Assembly (NCBI GenBank): GCA_016717115.1
Contig: JADKGE010000003.1
Span: 124,001-188,000, forward strand
Direction: 5' to 3'
Length of the DNA stretch: 64,000 nucleotides
Source of the DNA: Actinomycetota bacterium
GTDB lineage: Bacteria; Actinomycetota; Actinomycetes; S36-B12
Notes under the pieces: model-generated
Databases searched by the model: none
What the model saw: only the letters and a program-made list of their open reading frames with translations
Told to the model about the DNA's origin: nothing
In this document: positions 9,172 to 17,557 of the stretch, one piece after another
Layout of the letters: each line of letters starts with the position of its first letter
How positions within the stretch are numbered: position 1 is the first letter of the stretch
Position numbers and translations under genes: made by a program

Positions 9172-10629
9172 ATGCGCCAGGCTCGTGGTCTGCATCGTTG
9201 TCTGGGGCTGGCCGTCTTCACGTCTGCCGTGACTCTCGCGCTGCTGTCAGCCGTCCCGGCTCTGGCGGCGAAGCCACCGGTTCCTGGTGCCGGTCCCGTC
9301 CTTTCTCCAGGCCAAGTACCGCACGAATGCACGGCGGCTGATGCCGGCGCTTCGGGCTACTCACCCCTGATGGGGTACTACTTCTCCCGGGCCGCCAACT
9401 CCTGGGTGACGGCTCCCTCCTGCTACCCGCGGTGGGGCAACCTGTCCGCCTCGCCACCGCAGGTCGTCCCGGCCGGTCAGCCGGTGACCGTCGCCGCGAT
9501 CCCCGACACCAACGCCGCGCAGTACGCCCCCGAGACCGCGTCCATCGCCTGGACATATGGCGGCAAGCGGGTGGCGGGCTGCGGGCCATCCGATCTGACG
9601 TGCACCGTCATCCCGGCAGCACGGGCCTCCACCGAGTGGCAGTGGGTGCAGTTCCAGGTGACGATGCCGCGGATCTTCTTCGTGGACAGCCCGGGAAGCC
9701 TGTGCGCGGGCCAGCACCTGTGCGCCGGGAACTCGACGAATGCCTGGTCCTTCGCGGGAGTGCCGCCCGTTGACCGGATCTGCTTGGGTACCTGCAAGCA
9801 GTTGGCGGTGGAGCTCCCGCCGGAAGTCAGCGGCGAAGGATCGCTGACGCCCGTCGATCTCACCTGCGGAGCCGGGGCGACCTGCGACGTGAAGACACAG
9901 ACCCTGTTGGATCCGAAGACGATCACCGTGCAGCAGCAGATCATCGACGACTCGCTGAAGAAGCAGGCCGAAAGGTGGCAGATCCTGAAGGACACGCAGA
10001 CGAAGATCTTCGACATCACGAAGGACGCCACGCTGAACAAGAAGAACTCCGCCGATGCCCTGAAGGGCCAGACCCGCTTCAACGGCTACATCTACGGCTC
10101 GACGGACAGCACCGACACGGTCGCACTCCAGGCCACCGACGCTGAACTGACCTCGGTGTTCCCCGGAAGCGGGCCGTCGCTGAACAGCGTGAGCACCAAG
10201 CGGGCCACCGCTGCCGCCATGCCGCCGGCCGACCTGGTGCTGCGCGCCCTGTCCGAGCCGGCTCCGTCGCGAACTCAGCTTCGAGCGCTGGAGCAGGCGC
10301 TTGCCCTGGCGAACGGTCCCGAATACTCGACCGACCGCGCTGTCGCTCGCATCACTCTGACGAACGGCCTGGTGCTTGGCCAACGCCTGCTGGCGGCGCA
10401 AGGCGCCTCGTTCGCGCGAGGAGGGCCCATCGTGATCGGCACGTCGACCGCAACGGTCCCGGGCGGGCGCAGCAAGCGCGTCGCTGTTGACGCGTCGGCC
10501 CTCGGCGAGCGAGCCCTGCGCTTGGTGGACGTTGCGCGCGGCGGTGCGCCCGTCACCATGACCGTGACGATCGACCTCAGCCGATCGGGATCACGCAAGC
10601 ACGCCTCGCGCACGATTCCGCTGGGCTAG
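9172..10629 (+). CDS. Secreted Cys-containing protein of unknown function
   Basis: A 485-residue exported protein that I do not recognise. A signal peptide covers about residues 1-32 (ending PALA). The N-terminal 200 residues carry several Cys (CTAADAG, SCYPRW, CGPSDLTC, SLCAGQHLC, ICLGTCKQ, LTCGAGATC) that could form disulfides. A charged, probably helical segment follows at about 250-300 (QQQIIDDSLKKQAERWQ). The C-terminal 130 residues look like a beta domain (GGRSKRVAVDASALGERALRLVDVA...VTMTVTIDLS), similar in flavour to Ig-like repeats of surface proteins. The 217 bases before it hold nothing I can name. Surface binding or adhesion is possible but unproven. Confidence 0.65.
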   Translation: MRQARGLHRCLGLAVFTSAVTLALLSAVPALAAKPPVPGAGPVLSPGQVPHECTAADAGASGYSPLMGYYFSRAANSWVTAPSCYPRWGNLSASPPQVVPAGQPVTVAAIPDTNAAQYAPETASIAWTYGGKRVAGCGPSDLTCTVIPAARASTEWQWVQFQVTMPRIFFVDSPGSLCAGQHLCAGNSTNAWSFAGVPPVDRICLGTCKQLAVELPPEVSGEGSLTPVDLTCGAGATCDVKTQTLLDPKTITVQQQIIDDSLKKQAERWQILKDTQTKIFDITKDATLNKKNSADALKGQTRFNGYIYGSTDSTDTVALQATDAELTSVFPGSGPSLNSVSTKRATAAAMPPADLVLRALSEPAPSRTQLRALEQALALANGPEYSTDRAVARITLTNGLVLGQRLLAAQGASFARGGPIVIGTSTATVPGGRSKRVAVDASALGERALRLVDVARGGAPVTMTVTIDLSRSGSRKHASRTIPLG

Positions 10630-10683
10630 CGATCGCGATCGGGTGCTGGCGGGTCTTGACGCGCCGCCCACGTGCGGGCATCA

Positions 10684-10717
10684 TCTAGACCACTCGGTCT
10701 AGACCAAATGGTCTAGA
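10684..10717. promoter_or_regulatory. Two overlapping palindromic operators for the adjacent TetR regulator
   Basis: Two 20-bp perfect-ended palindromes of the form TCTAGACC-N4-GGTCTAGA lie at 10684-10703 and 10698-10717 and share a central TCTAGA, so their centres are 14 bp apart. The TAGACC-N4-GGTCTA core matches the kind of site used by NemR/AcuR-like TetR repressors. The pair ends 22 bases before the cupin ATG, which overlaps the TetR gene two frames on. Autoregulation of the cupin-tetR pair by cooperative dimers is the likely function. Confidence 0.8.
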
Positions 10718-10739
10718 CGCCTCGACCCTAGGAGTGGCG

Positions 10740-11126
10740 ATGCGCATCAACAGGCAGGACGTGGACGTTCGGATGGCCATCCCCGGCGCCACCGTGCGTC
10801 AACATCGTGACTTCGGTTCGGCAGGGGACCTGGGCGGCATCAGCTGCGAGTACTTCACCCTGGCGACGGGCGTGGACACGACGCCGCTCTTCCTCGGCCT
10901 GGACGGTGACGCATGCCAGTGCCCGCACTGGGGTTACGTCCTCGTCGGTGCGCTGACGACCACGGACGCGCTCGGGGCCGAGGAGACGGTTCGCGAGGGC
11001 GACCTGTTCTACTGGCCGGCAGGGCACAACGTACGCGTCGACCAGGACGCGGAGATCGTCATGTTCTCCCCGCAGGACGAGCACAGCGCGGTGATCCAGC
11101 ACATGCTAGACAAGGTGAGTGGATAA
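10740..11126 (+). CDS. Cupin-domain protein
   Basis: A 128-residue single-cupin protein. The pattern PHWGYVLVGALTTTDALG...VREGDLFYWPAGHNVRVDQDAEIVMFSP matches the two cupin motifs of a small beta-barrel, with His residues available for a metal. It contains a Cys pair (CQCPHW). TAGGAG at 10729-10734 favours ATG 10740 over an upstream in-frame GTG at 10734. The gene overlaps the TetR gene by eight bases and sits directly behind the double operator, so it is probably induced by whatever ligand the regulator senses. The substrate is unknown; it could bind or convert that ligand. Confidence 0.75.
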   Translation: MRINRQDVDVRMAIPGATVRQHRDFGSAGDLGGISCEYFTLATGVDTTPLFLGLDGDACQCPHWGYVLVGALTTTDALGAEETVREGDLFYWPAGHNVRVDQDAEIVMFSPQDEHSAVIQHMLDKVSG

Positions 11127-11709
11127 CCAACCCCTGCCGGCCGCCCGCCAGCGACTGCTCGACGCCGGACTGGAGCTGCTGCTGGAGCGGGGGTACCACG
11201 GGGTCGGCATTCAGGCTGTGCTTGACGCGAGCCTGACCCCGAAAGGCTCGTTCTATCACCACTTCCGGGACAAGGAAGACTTCGCTCTCCAGGTCATCGA
11301 CGCCTACATGGCTGGTGTCCATGGCGCTCTGGACGTGAGCCTGGCCGACGTCTCGGTGCCTCCGCTGGAGCGGGTGCGCGGGTTCTTCGGACTGGTGGCC
11401 GGCGGGTATGCGAAGGACGGATACCTGGGCTGTCTGCTCGGCGGGCTGGGACAGGAGCTGTCAGGAGTGAGCCCCGTGTTCGCGCAACGGATCGACGGGT
11501 GCCTGTCCTACATCGCCGATCGGCTCGCGGAACCGCTTGACGAGGCTCGGTCGGTGGGGGACCTGCCGCCCAGCACTGACCCGAAGGCACTGGCCACTCG
11601 CCTGGTCGACTGCTGGGAGGGTGCCGCGCTGCGCAGCCGGCTGTCACGTGATCCGGCGCCGCTGCGCGAGATGCTCGACTTCTTCTTCCATGCGGCCACC
11701 CGAGAGTGA
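11119..11709 (+). CDS. TetR/AcrR family transcriptional regulator
   Basis: A 196-residue TetR repressor. The N-terminal helix-turn-helix (residues about 8-52) contains RLLDAGLELLLERGYHGVGIQAVLDASLTPKGSFYHHF, typical of the NemR/AcuR branch. The C-terminal ligand domain includes GGYAKDGYLGCLLGGLGQEL, where the Cys might be redox or electrophile sensitive as in NemR (inference). The GTG start overlaps the cupin gene by 8 bp, with AAGG just upstream. It very likely binds the two palindromes at 10684-10717 and regulates its own operon. Confidence 0.88.
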   Translation: MDNQPLPAARQRLLDAGLELLLERGYHGVGIQAVLDASLTPKGSFYHHFRDKEDFALQVIDAYMAGVHGALDVSLADVSVPPLERVRGFFGLVAGGYAKDGYLGCLLGGLGQELSGVSPVFAQRIDGCLSYIADRLAEPLDEARSVGDLPPSTDPKALATRLVDCWEGAALRSRLSRDPAPLREMLDFFFHAATRE

Positions 11710-11722
11710 CGTCGCATCGGTC

Positions 11723-12871
11723 CTAAGCGGCCGGCCGGGCGCAGGGCGGACGGGACGCGTACATGTCGGCATCGGCGCCGTCGATGACAGACAGCACGTC
11801 CGCGTCCTCGCACGACGCGGTGCCGACCGACACGCAACCAGACCAGCGATCCTCCAGGCCCCGGATGTCCATGACGGCGGTGATACGGCGCGCGTACTCG
11901 ACTCGTTCGGGCTCGGGTCCCATGCCGATGACGACGAACTCGTCCCCGCCCCAGCGAGCGACGAGGTCGCAGTCGCGGCTGACGCTGCGAACGGCGAGGG
12001 CGCAACGGGATATCACGAGGTCGCCCGCACCATGACCGTGCTGGTCGTTGACGGCCTTCAGCCCGACGACGTCGACGAACACCGCAAAGATCGGCTGCCC
12101 GTTGCGCAGGGCCGTGCTGACCAGGTGGCCGGTTGCCGTCAACAGGCCGTGCCGGTTCAACAGAGCGGTCGCCTGGTCGTGGGTGGCCATTCCCTCGATG
12201 GCCCGCTGCGCGATGACGAGCTCTGTCGCCGAACGCCGGCGTGCGACGAGCAATGCAGCACTGGCGCCGATGCCGGCGAGAACGGCGATCATCCAGGGCA
12301 TCGCGCCATTGGGGTCTCGACTGAACAACGCCATCGAGACCAGGACGATGATGACGGCTGAGGCGAGGAAAGGTCGCCACATAGCGAGGAGGCCGCCGAA
12401 CAGGACTGTCGTCATGAGGAGCACGCCTATGGAGTTACCCACCGGGTCGACGGCGTGCTGGTAGCTCAGAGCGGCGACGTTCACCACGAGCGCGAGGGCG
12501 AAGAGCCACGGTGTCCAGGCGACGGGGACGATCCGACCTCGGCATAGGACCACAACCACCAGGAAGAACACCCCCTGGATCATGTCGGAGACGTAGGAGC
12601 CGAGCGGCGCGATCAGCCCTCCGGCCGCGGATGCCGCGTCGAACGAGACCATGAGAAGTGCAAGTGCCAGCATCACCCACGGGGCCTCGCGAGTCACTTG
12701 CTCGGTCACGATCGCATCGCGCCGAGACAGTGTGGCCGCGTCCAGGGTCCGACCGCACTCCGCTCCGCTGCCCGTGGACCTCGACGTGTCACGTGCTGGG
12801 AGCGAGATCGCATGCTTGGTCCCGAGCGCAGACCCAACCGCCCAGGAGGTGGCCGCATCGGTCATGGTCAT
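11723..12871 (-). CDS. Membrane-bound diguanylate cyclase (GGDEF)
   Basis: A 382-residue protein that makes cyclic di-GMP from two GTP. About six hydrophobic segments (residues roughly 65-210) form a membrane sensor module. A GGDEF domain follows, with the exact GGDEF signature at residues 308-312. It also has the inhibitory I-site R299-D-C-D302 at the normal five-residue spacing, and the DVVGLKAVND metal/base segment upstream. All catalytic features are present, so it should be active and product-inhibited. No EAL domain is attached. The palindrome GACCTTCGG-N4-CCGAAG lies 39-59 bases upstream of its start, matching one at the same distance from the response-regulator gene at 15423. Confidence 0.88.
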   Translation of the reverse strand: MTMTDAATSWAVGSALGTKHAISLPARDTSRSTGSGAECGRTLDAATLSRRDAIVTEQVTREAPWVMLALALLMVSFDAASAAGGLIAPLGSYVSDMIQGVFFLVVVVLCRGRIVPVAWTPWLFALALVVNVAALSYQHAVDPVGNSIGVLLMTTVLFGGLLAMWRPFLASAVIIVLVSMALFSRDPNGAMPWMIAVLAGIGASAALLVARRRSATELVIAQRAIEGMATHDQATALLNRHGLLTATGHLVSTALRNGQPIFAVFVDVVGLKAVNDQHGHGAGDLVISRCALAVRSVSRDCDLVARWGGDEFVVIGMGPEPERVEYARRITAVMDIRGLEDRWSGCVSVGTASCEDADVLSVIDGADADMYASRPPCARPAA

Positions 12872-12909
12872 GGCTTCACGGTAGGACCCCGATTCGGCCC
12901 CACGGACGG

Positions 12910-12930
12910 GACCTTCGGCTATCCGAAGAC
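12910..12930. promoter_or_regulatory. Palindromic site upstream of the diguanylate cyclase
   Basis: The sequence GACCTTCGG-CTAT-CCGAAGAC forms an inverted repeat centred about 49 bases upstream of the GGDEF gene start. The same half-site, with the same 4-base spacer length, occurs at 15464-15485 upstream of the response regulator. It is a likely binding site for that NarL-type regulator (inference). Confidence 0.6.
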
Positions 12931-12994
12931 CGTCGACGTGGGAAGGATTGAGCAGGCGTCGCCGCTGCGCGGAGGAGCGTGCGGAACGACGGTG

Positions 12995-14776
12995 TCAGGC
13001 GTCGTCGGGCTCGCGATCGATCCCACGAGTCGGGCCGACTGCCGTCGGCAGGATGGCGGACATGCGGGTGATTCCGGACGTGGTCTCGAGGTGCCATTCG
13101 AGTGCGACGTCGTTGATCAGGGACATGCCGAGTCCGGTGTGCGAGGCGGGATCCAACGGCGTTCCGTCGTTGTCGATCACCAGCGTGACGAGTCGCTGAC
13201 TCTCCGGCTGGGTGATCGACACCGCGATGCGAGTGGCGTGCCCGTGCCGAATGGCGTTCGCGCACGATTCCGTGACGATGTCGGTGACGGCACTCGAGCA
13301 GGCGGGGTCGGCCGCGATATTGGCCAGGACCGCGTCCGGCATCGTGATGCTGATGTCGCACAGGCCGTCCCACGTCCCTTGAATGCGGCGGAAGTCGAGT
13401 TCGAGATCGGGGATGCGATCTGTGGCAGCGGTAGGCAGGTAACCGAGCGCGTCGATGATGCTCGCGCGCTCAGAATCGACCAGTTCAGTCGTCACGCTGC
13501 CCGTGCGCACAGCGGCATCAATGCGCAGGGCGGCAGCGTTGACGGCACTCTGCAGGGGGCCGTGCAAGGCGCGGGCAAGAGCGCGCTGCTGCTGCCATTG
13601 CGTCTGGTTGGCCCGGGCGATCGCCCAGTCCAGCTCACGTCGAAGCTTCCGCAGCTCCACCTCCGTGACGTCGAGCTGGTACTGGGTCGCCCGCAGGAGT
13701 GCGAGGGCCCAGCCGATGAAGATCGTGATCACGACGTTCAGGAGGAGAGTTCCCACGGTGCCCTGCACCAGTCCCAGCATCCGCTGCGTGAGGACGCCGA
13801 TGACGCCGATGACGCCGAGCGCCAGGGTGAGGGCAACGGCTCGGGCAAGTGGCGACAGCCGGGCGTCAACGGCCGAGAGGATCCGATTCGCCACGACGGC
13901 CCCCAGCCAGATCGCCACGGCATCCGCCGCACTGGCGAGCAGTCCCACCGTCACGTCGTACTTCACGATGCGGTAGACGACGGTGAGCGCGGCCGAGATG
14001 AGCGGCAGGGCTATGACGGGGATGGGTCGACCTGTGGTTGCATCCCTCAGCACGCTGGGCCAGTTGAGGCCGGTCGGTGTGGTGGACGGGAAGGTGGGGC
14101 TGAACGGCACGCTGTTGGTGGCCAGGTCGTGGCTCAGCGGGCGCACGAGGTCCTGGGCGGCCCAGCGGAGTGTCTCGACGGCTTCGTGCGGGCTGTCCAC
14201 CGTGAGTTCGCTGACGGCCTCGGTCAACTGCCCACTGATCCGCGTGACAGTGACCTGCTGGCGTTCGGCGATCGCCTGGCTCACGGTTGCGCTCACATGC
14301 TCTAGGCGCATGCGGTCTTCGCTGAGCACCTCCTGCTGATGCCGATGCTGAGCGAACGCATCCGCGGCGACCGCGGCGATGACGAGCACGACGAAGGTCG
14401 CGGCGGTGTTGCTCGCGTACCCGAACGAGTCCGCGGCGGGGGGTTCGACCACTCGGCCCTTGATCAGGTATCCCAATACCGCCGTTATGACGGTGGACGC
14501 CAGCGCGAATACCGCCATCGTCAGCCAGGGGCGCGATTTCGCGGCCGTGTTCCGCAGAACGGTTGCACGGGCTCCGCGCAGCACGCCGATCATCACGACC
14601 TGGGCGATCGTCAGATAGACGACGCGGATCGCCTGCTCGGGCATCCCCGGGGAGGGCAGATCGAGAATGAACGCCAACCAGGTGAAGACGTAGGCCGTGA
14701 TGACCACCGGCCAGCTCAGCGACCTTGGTCCGCCGATGCGGTCGAGGAGGGTGCGCGGGCGAACGGGGGCGGTCAT
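12995..14776 (-). CDS. Sensor histidine kinase with duplicated membrane module (DesK/NarX-type core)
   Basis: A 593-residue membrane sensor kinase. Residues about 20-140 hold four hydrophobic segments, followed by a helical segment to 220. A second four-segment membrane block spans about 235-365, and then a DHp helix contains ARALHGPLQ with the putative phospho-acceptor H405. The HATPase domain is complete: N-box (TDIVTESCANAIRHG), G1 (VIDNDGTPL) and G2 (GLGMSLI). The first helical segment, around RISGQLTEAVSEL, resembles the second DHp but has S181 in place of His, suggesting an internal duplication with one inactive copy. The ATG overlaps the stop of the response-regulator gene by ATGA, so they form one operon. 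Confidence 0.85.
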   Translation of the reverse strand: MTAPVRPRTLLDRIGGPRSLSWPVVITAYVFTWLAFILDLPSPGMPEQAIRVVYLTIAQVVMIGVLRGARATVLRNTAAKSRPWLTMAVFALASTVITAVLGYLIKGRVVEPPAADSFGYASNTAATFVVLVIAAVAADAFAQHRHQQEVLSEDRMRLEHVSATVSQAIAERQQVTVTRISGQLTEAVSELTVDSPHEAVETLRWAAQDLVRPLSHDLATNSVPFSPTFPSTTPTGLNWPSVLRDATTGRPIPVIALPLISAALTVVYRIVKYDVTVGLLASAADAVAIWLGAVVANRILSAVDARLSPLARAVALTLALGVIGVIGVLTQRMLGLVQGTVGTLLLNVVITIFIGWALALLRATQYQLDVTEVELRKLRRELDWAIARANQTQWQQQRALARALHGPLQSAVNAAALRIDAAVRTGSVTTELVDSERASIIDALGYLPTAATDRIPDLELDFRRIQGTWDGLCDISITMPDAVLANIAADPACSSAVTDIVTESCANAIRHGHATRIAVSITQPESQRLVTLVIDNDGTPLDPASHTGLGMSLINDVALEWHLETTSGITRMSAILPTAVGPTRGIDREPDDA

Positions 14777-15423
14777 GGTCTCGCAGGCATCCCGGCGGCG
14801 TTGATGTAGTGGCGGATCGCCTCGACGCGAGGATTGACATCGCCATGGGTGGGGACGCCGAGAGCCTGGAACACCGAGTGGAGGATCATCTCGACGGATC
14901 GCTCGCTGACGTGACGCTCGCGAGCGATCGCGGCGTTCGTCAGGCCCTGGGCGGCCATGTGGAGGACGTCGACCTGCGTTGCGGTCAGTCTCGCGAGCGG
15001 CCGATCAGGGGCCAGGTCGTGGCGAACCCTGTCCGATCGTTCGGCCAGGACGCTCTCGATCGCCTCGAACAGGTACGCGGTGTCGGTGACCATGTCCTTG
15101 CGCAGGAAGCCGGCGCCTGGGGGAACGTCGGCCCCGTCGAGACCGGCGGTCCGCCGATCGGGGTGCTTGGTCAGGAAGATGAGCGCGATGTCCGGGCGCG
15201 ATGCATGCAGGACCATCGCGAGATCCAGGCCCGATGGCCCTCCGCCCAGCGAGATGTCGAGGAGCGCGACGTCCGGGTCGAAGGCGCGTACCGCCTCGCG
15301 GGCATCCAAGACGTTGTTGGCAACCTCGACCTCGAAGCCGGAAGCCGTCAGGACATCCGAAAGGAGGGACGACATCAGGGACTCGTCCTCCACCACGAGT
15401 ACGCGACGCCCCATTCCCGGCAT
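14773..15423 (-). CDS. NarL/FixJ-type response regulator
   Basis: A 216-residue two-component regulator. The receiver domain (residues 6-130) has the acidic pair E12-D13 and the phospho-acceptor D56 in ALLDISLGG. A LuxR-type helix-turn-helix follows at about 150-205 (LTATQVDVLHMAAQGLTNAAIARERHVSERSV). It is translated ahead of, and overlaps, the kinase gene that should phosphorylate it. An in-frame ATG at 15414 is an alternative start that would remove three residues. A perfect 9-bp palindrome lies 41-62 bases upstream, consistent with autoregulation. A related palindrome lies before the diguanylate cyclase, suggesting that gene is a second target. Confidence 0.88.
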   Translation of the reverse strand: MPGMGRRVLVVEDESLMSSLLSDVLTASGFEVEVANNVLDAREAVRAFDPDVALLDISLGGGPSGLDLAMVLHASRPDIALIFLTKHPDRRTAGLDGADVPPGAGFLRKDMVTDTAYLFEAIESVLAERSDRVRHDLAPDRPLARLTATQVDVLHMAAQGLTNAAIARERHVSERSVEMILHSVFQALGVPTHGDVNPRVEAIRHYINAAGMPARP

Positions 15424-15463
15424 GCATACAACCTACGACGGTTGACGCGATCGTGGCGGATCA

Positions 15464-15485
15464 GACCTTCGGGTTTCCGAAGGTC
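15464..15485. promoter_or_regulatory. Perfect palindrome upstream of the response regulator
   Basis: GACCTTCGG-GTTT-CCGAAGGTC is a perfect 9-bp inverted repeat with a 4-base spacer, between the response-regulator start and the alkyl-sulfatase stop (both on the minus strand). It could act as an operator for the regulator, given the twin site at 12910. Its position 11 bases past the alkyl-sulfatase stop does not suggest a terminator, because the stop of that gene is on the other side. Confidence 0.6.
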
Positions 15486-15495
15486 GCGTGAGCAC

Positions 15496-17496
15496 TCAGC
15501 CCCCGCTGCTGTCCCCGAGATCGCGGTAGACGAAGGCGTCGGCGGGCACCGCCGCGGTGCCAGGCGTCGTTCCGGGCATGATCGCGAAGGTCGGCTCGAA
15601 CTGGGTGAGCACCTCGGCGAGCGTCAGCAGGGGAGTCGGGTCGCCCTCGAGCGTCGCGGTACCGTCCACGACCTGCTGCTGAAGGGGGACAACGCCGATC
15701 ATCGCTTTCTCGAGGTCGGACCGGTTGATCGTCAGCGTGAGGTCGGCAGCCTCGGCAACGAAGCCTTGGAGGCTGGTCAGTGTCCCGTTGCTCAGCTCGA
15801 CGACGAAGGACTCGTCGTTGTCCGGCGTGATGAGGTTCATCACGAACGAGGCATCGCCGACCTTGGAGCTGTCGAGGCGGATGCCCAGGTAGTCCAGGAA
15901 CTGCTGTGTGCTCAACGCGCGGACGAGATCCGGGCCGGTGCTCTTGGGCGCGACGCCGGATGGGATACCCGACCGCAGCTCGAGGGCCGCGGCCAGGAAG
16001 CTGTTGCGAACGCTCGGGCTCTCCTGCTGGTAGCCCACCTGCTCGAAGGCATCGGCGAGCAGGTGGCGGCCCGCTTCGTTGTCCGGCTCCGCGTAGACGA
16101 GCTTGTTGAGGATCTCGATCGCAAGCAGGTACTCGCCGGCGTCCATCAGCTGCCCCGCCCTGGTGAGGATGGCAGCGGGCCCGCCCATCATCTCGACGAA
16201 CAGGGGTGCTGACTCCCGCGGCGCGAGCGGGATGAGGGTGGCGGGGTTGCCGTCCCAGTAGCCGAGGTACCGGTTGATCACCGCTCGGGAGTTGTGCTCT
16301 ACCGAGCCGTGGTAGCTCCGCGCGGCCCAGTCCCGTTGCAGCGACTCGGGCACCTGGTAGATCCGGTGGATCTCATTGATCGTCACGCCCATGTTCGCCA
16401 GATGCATGACTCCGTTGTTGAGATGCGCATAGGCGTCTCGCTGCGTGCGCATGACCTCCTGGATCCGCTCGTTTCCCCACCGTGGCCACGAGTGCGAGGC
16501 GAACATGACCTCGGCGTCTCGGCCGAACAGGTAGAGCGCCTTGTTGATCTGGCGTGACCACTCGAGGGCGTCGCGCACGAGTGCGCCACGCAGCGTGTAG
16601 ATGTTGTGGATTGTCGCGACGATGTTCTCGGCCGCCCAGAACGCCTTGAGGTCGGGGAACCAGGTGTTCATCTCGGCCGGGGCTTCGGTGCCCGGCGTGT
16701 TCTGGAACACCATCCGCACACCGTCGACCGTGAGCTCCTCGATGTCCTCGACGATGTCGACTGTCGGGGGAATCAGGCCGACAGACCCCGCAGCGACGCC
16801 CTTGCCGATGGCCTGGTCGACGTGGCCGAAGGGACTGCGATCGAGGAGCGACCCGTACTGGTAGAACATCCGCCGGTTCATCGCGTTGCCGGCGTACACG
16901 TTCTCCGCGACGGCGTGCTCGAGGAAGCCGATAGGGGCGATCACCGGCACCTTGCCGGACCGCACGTCCGCCTCGTCGACCACCCCGTGCGCGCCACCGA
17001 AGTGGTCGCCGTGCGAGTGCGAGTAGACGACGGCGACGACCGGTCGCGGTCCCAGCTGCTCGTTCACCAGGGCGAGGGCAGCGGCCGCCGTCTCGGTCGC
17101 AGTGAGGGGGTCGAACACGATCCATCCCGTTTCGGACCGGATGAAGGAGATGTTGGCAAGGTCGAAGCCGCGCACCTGGTAGATGTGGCCGGGCACGACC
17201 TCGTACAGGCCGTACTCCATGTTGAGGATCGCTTGACGCTGCAGCGACGGGTGGATCGAGTCGAAGTCCTCCCCCGTGAGCAGGAAGTCGTAGGCACCCA
17301 TGTCCCACGCGACGTGTCCCGCCGCAGCCATGATCTGGCGGTAGGGCGGGGCCGCGATGAAGCCTCGCCGGGCCTCCTGGAAGTCCCGCTCGTCGTCGAA
17401 GGGCAACTGGGTGCGGACGGCGGCCCGCACCGCAGACGTCGCTGGGGAGGGCAGTTTTCCAAGCTCGTGAAAATGCTCGTAGGCCATCGAAGTCAC
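15496..17496 (-). CDS. Alkyl sulfatase, metallo-beta-lactamase fold (BDS1/SdsA1 family)
   Basis: A 666-residue type III alkylsulfatase that releases sulfate from alkyl sulfates such as SDS. The binuclear zinc motif H160-S-H162-G-D164-H165 is intact. Further family blocks include NTPGTEAPAEMNTWFPDLKAFWAAENIVATIHNIYTLRG and a dimerisation region. A C-terminal SCP2-like domain (about 545-655) supplies the hydrophobic pocket. No signal peptide is visible, unlike secreted SdsA1, so it is probably cytoplasmic. It does not need formylglycine maturation, so it is mechanistically independent of the arylsulfatase at position 1, but both serve sulfate-ester scavenging. An ATG three codons in is an alternative start. 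Confidence 0.92.
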   Translation of the reverse strand: MTSMAYEHFHELGKLPSPATSAVRAAVRTQLPFDDERDFQEARRGFIAAPPYRQIMAAAGHVAWDMGAYDFLLTGEDFDSIHPSLQRQAILNMEYGLYEVVPGHIYQVRGFDLANISFIRSETGWIVFDPLTATETAAAALALVNEQLGPRPVVAVVYSHSHGDHFGGAHGVVDEADVRSGKVPVIAPIGFLEHAVAENVYAGNAMNRRMFYQYGSLLDRSPFGHVDQAIGKGVAAGSVGLIPPTVDIVEDIEELTVDGVRMVFQNTPGTEAPAEMNTWFPDLKAFWAAENIVATIHNIYTLRGALVRDALEWSRQINKALYLFGRDAEVMFASHSWPRWGNERIQEVMRTQRDAYAHLNNGVMHLANMGVTINEIHRIYQVPESLQRDWAARSYHGSVEHNSRAVINRYLGYWDGNPATLIPLAPRESAPLFVEMMGGPAAILTRAGQLMDAGEYLLAIEILNKLVYAEPDNEAGRHLLADAFEQVGYQQESPSVRNSFLAAALELRSGIPSGVAPKSTGPDLVRALSTQQFLDYLGIRLDSSKVGDASFVMNLITPDNDESFVVELSNGTLTSLQGFVAEAADLTLTINRSDLEKAMIGVVPLQQQVVDGTATLEGDPTPLLTLAEVLTQFEPTFAIMPGTTPGTAAVPADAFVYRDLGDSSGG

Positions 17497-17515
17497 GCTC
17501 CAGTCCGCTCACGCC

Positions 17516-17545
17516 GGTGCCCGAAGGGGGGCCACCGAGGGCACC
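17516..17545. terminator. Hairpin behind the ABC exporter operon
   Basis: The arms GGTGCCC (17516-17522) and GGGCACC (17539-17545) are perfectly complementary. The element lies between the permease stop and the start of the alkyl-sulfatase gene, where a terminator for the minus-strand PadR-ABC operon is expected. No U-tract follows. Confidence 0.45.
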
Positions 17546-17557
17546 CTAGCCGTGTTC

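Noticed and set aside
12698..14305. A 535-codon plus-strand frame opposite the histidine kinase
   Set aside because: It is antisense to a gene with complete kinase motifs and has no ribosome site or recognisable domain.
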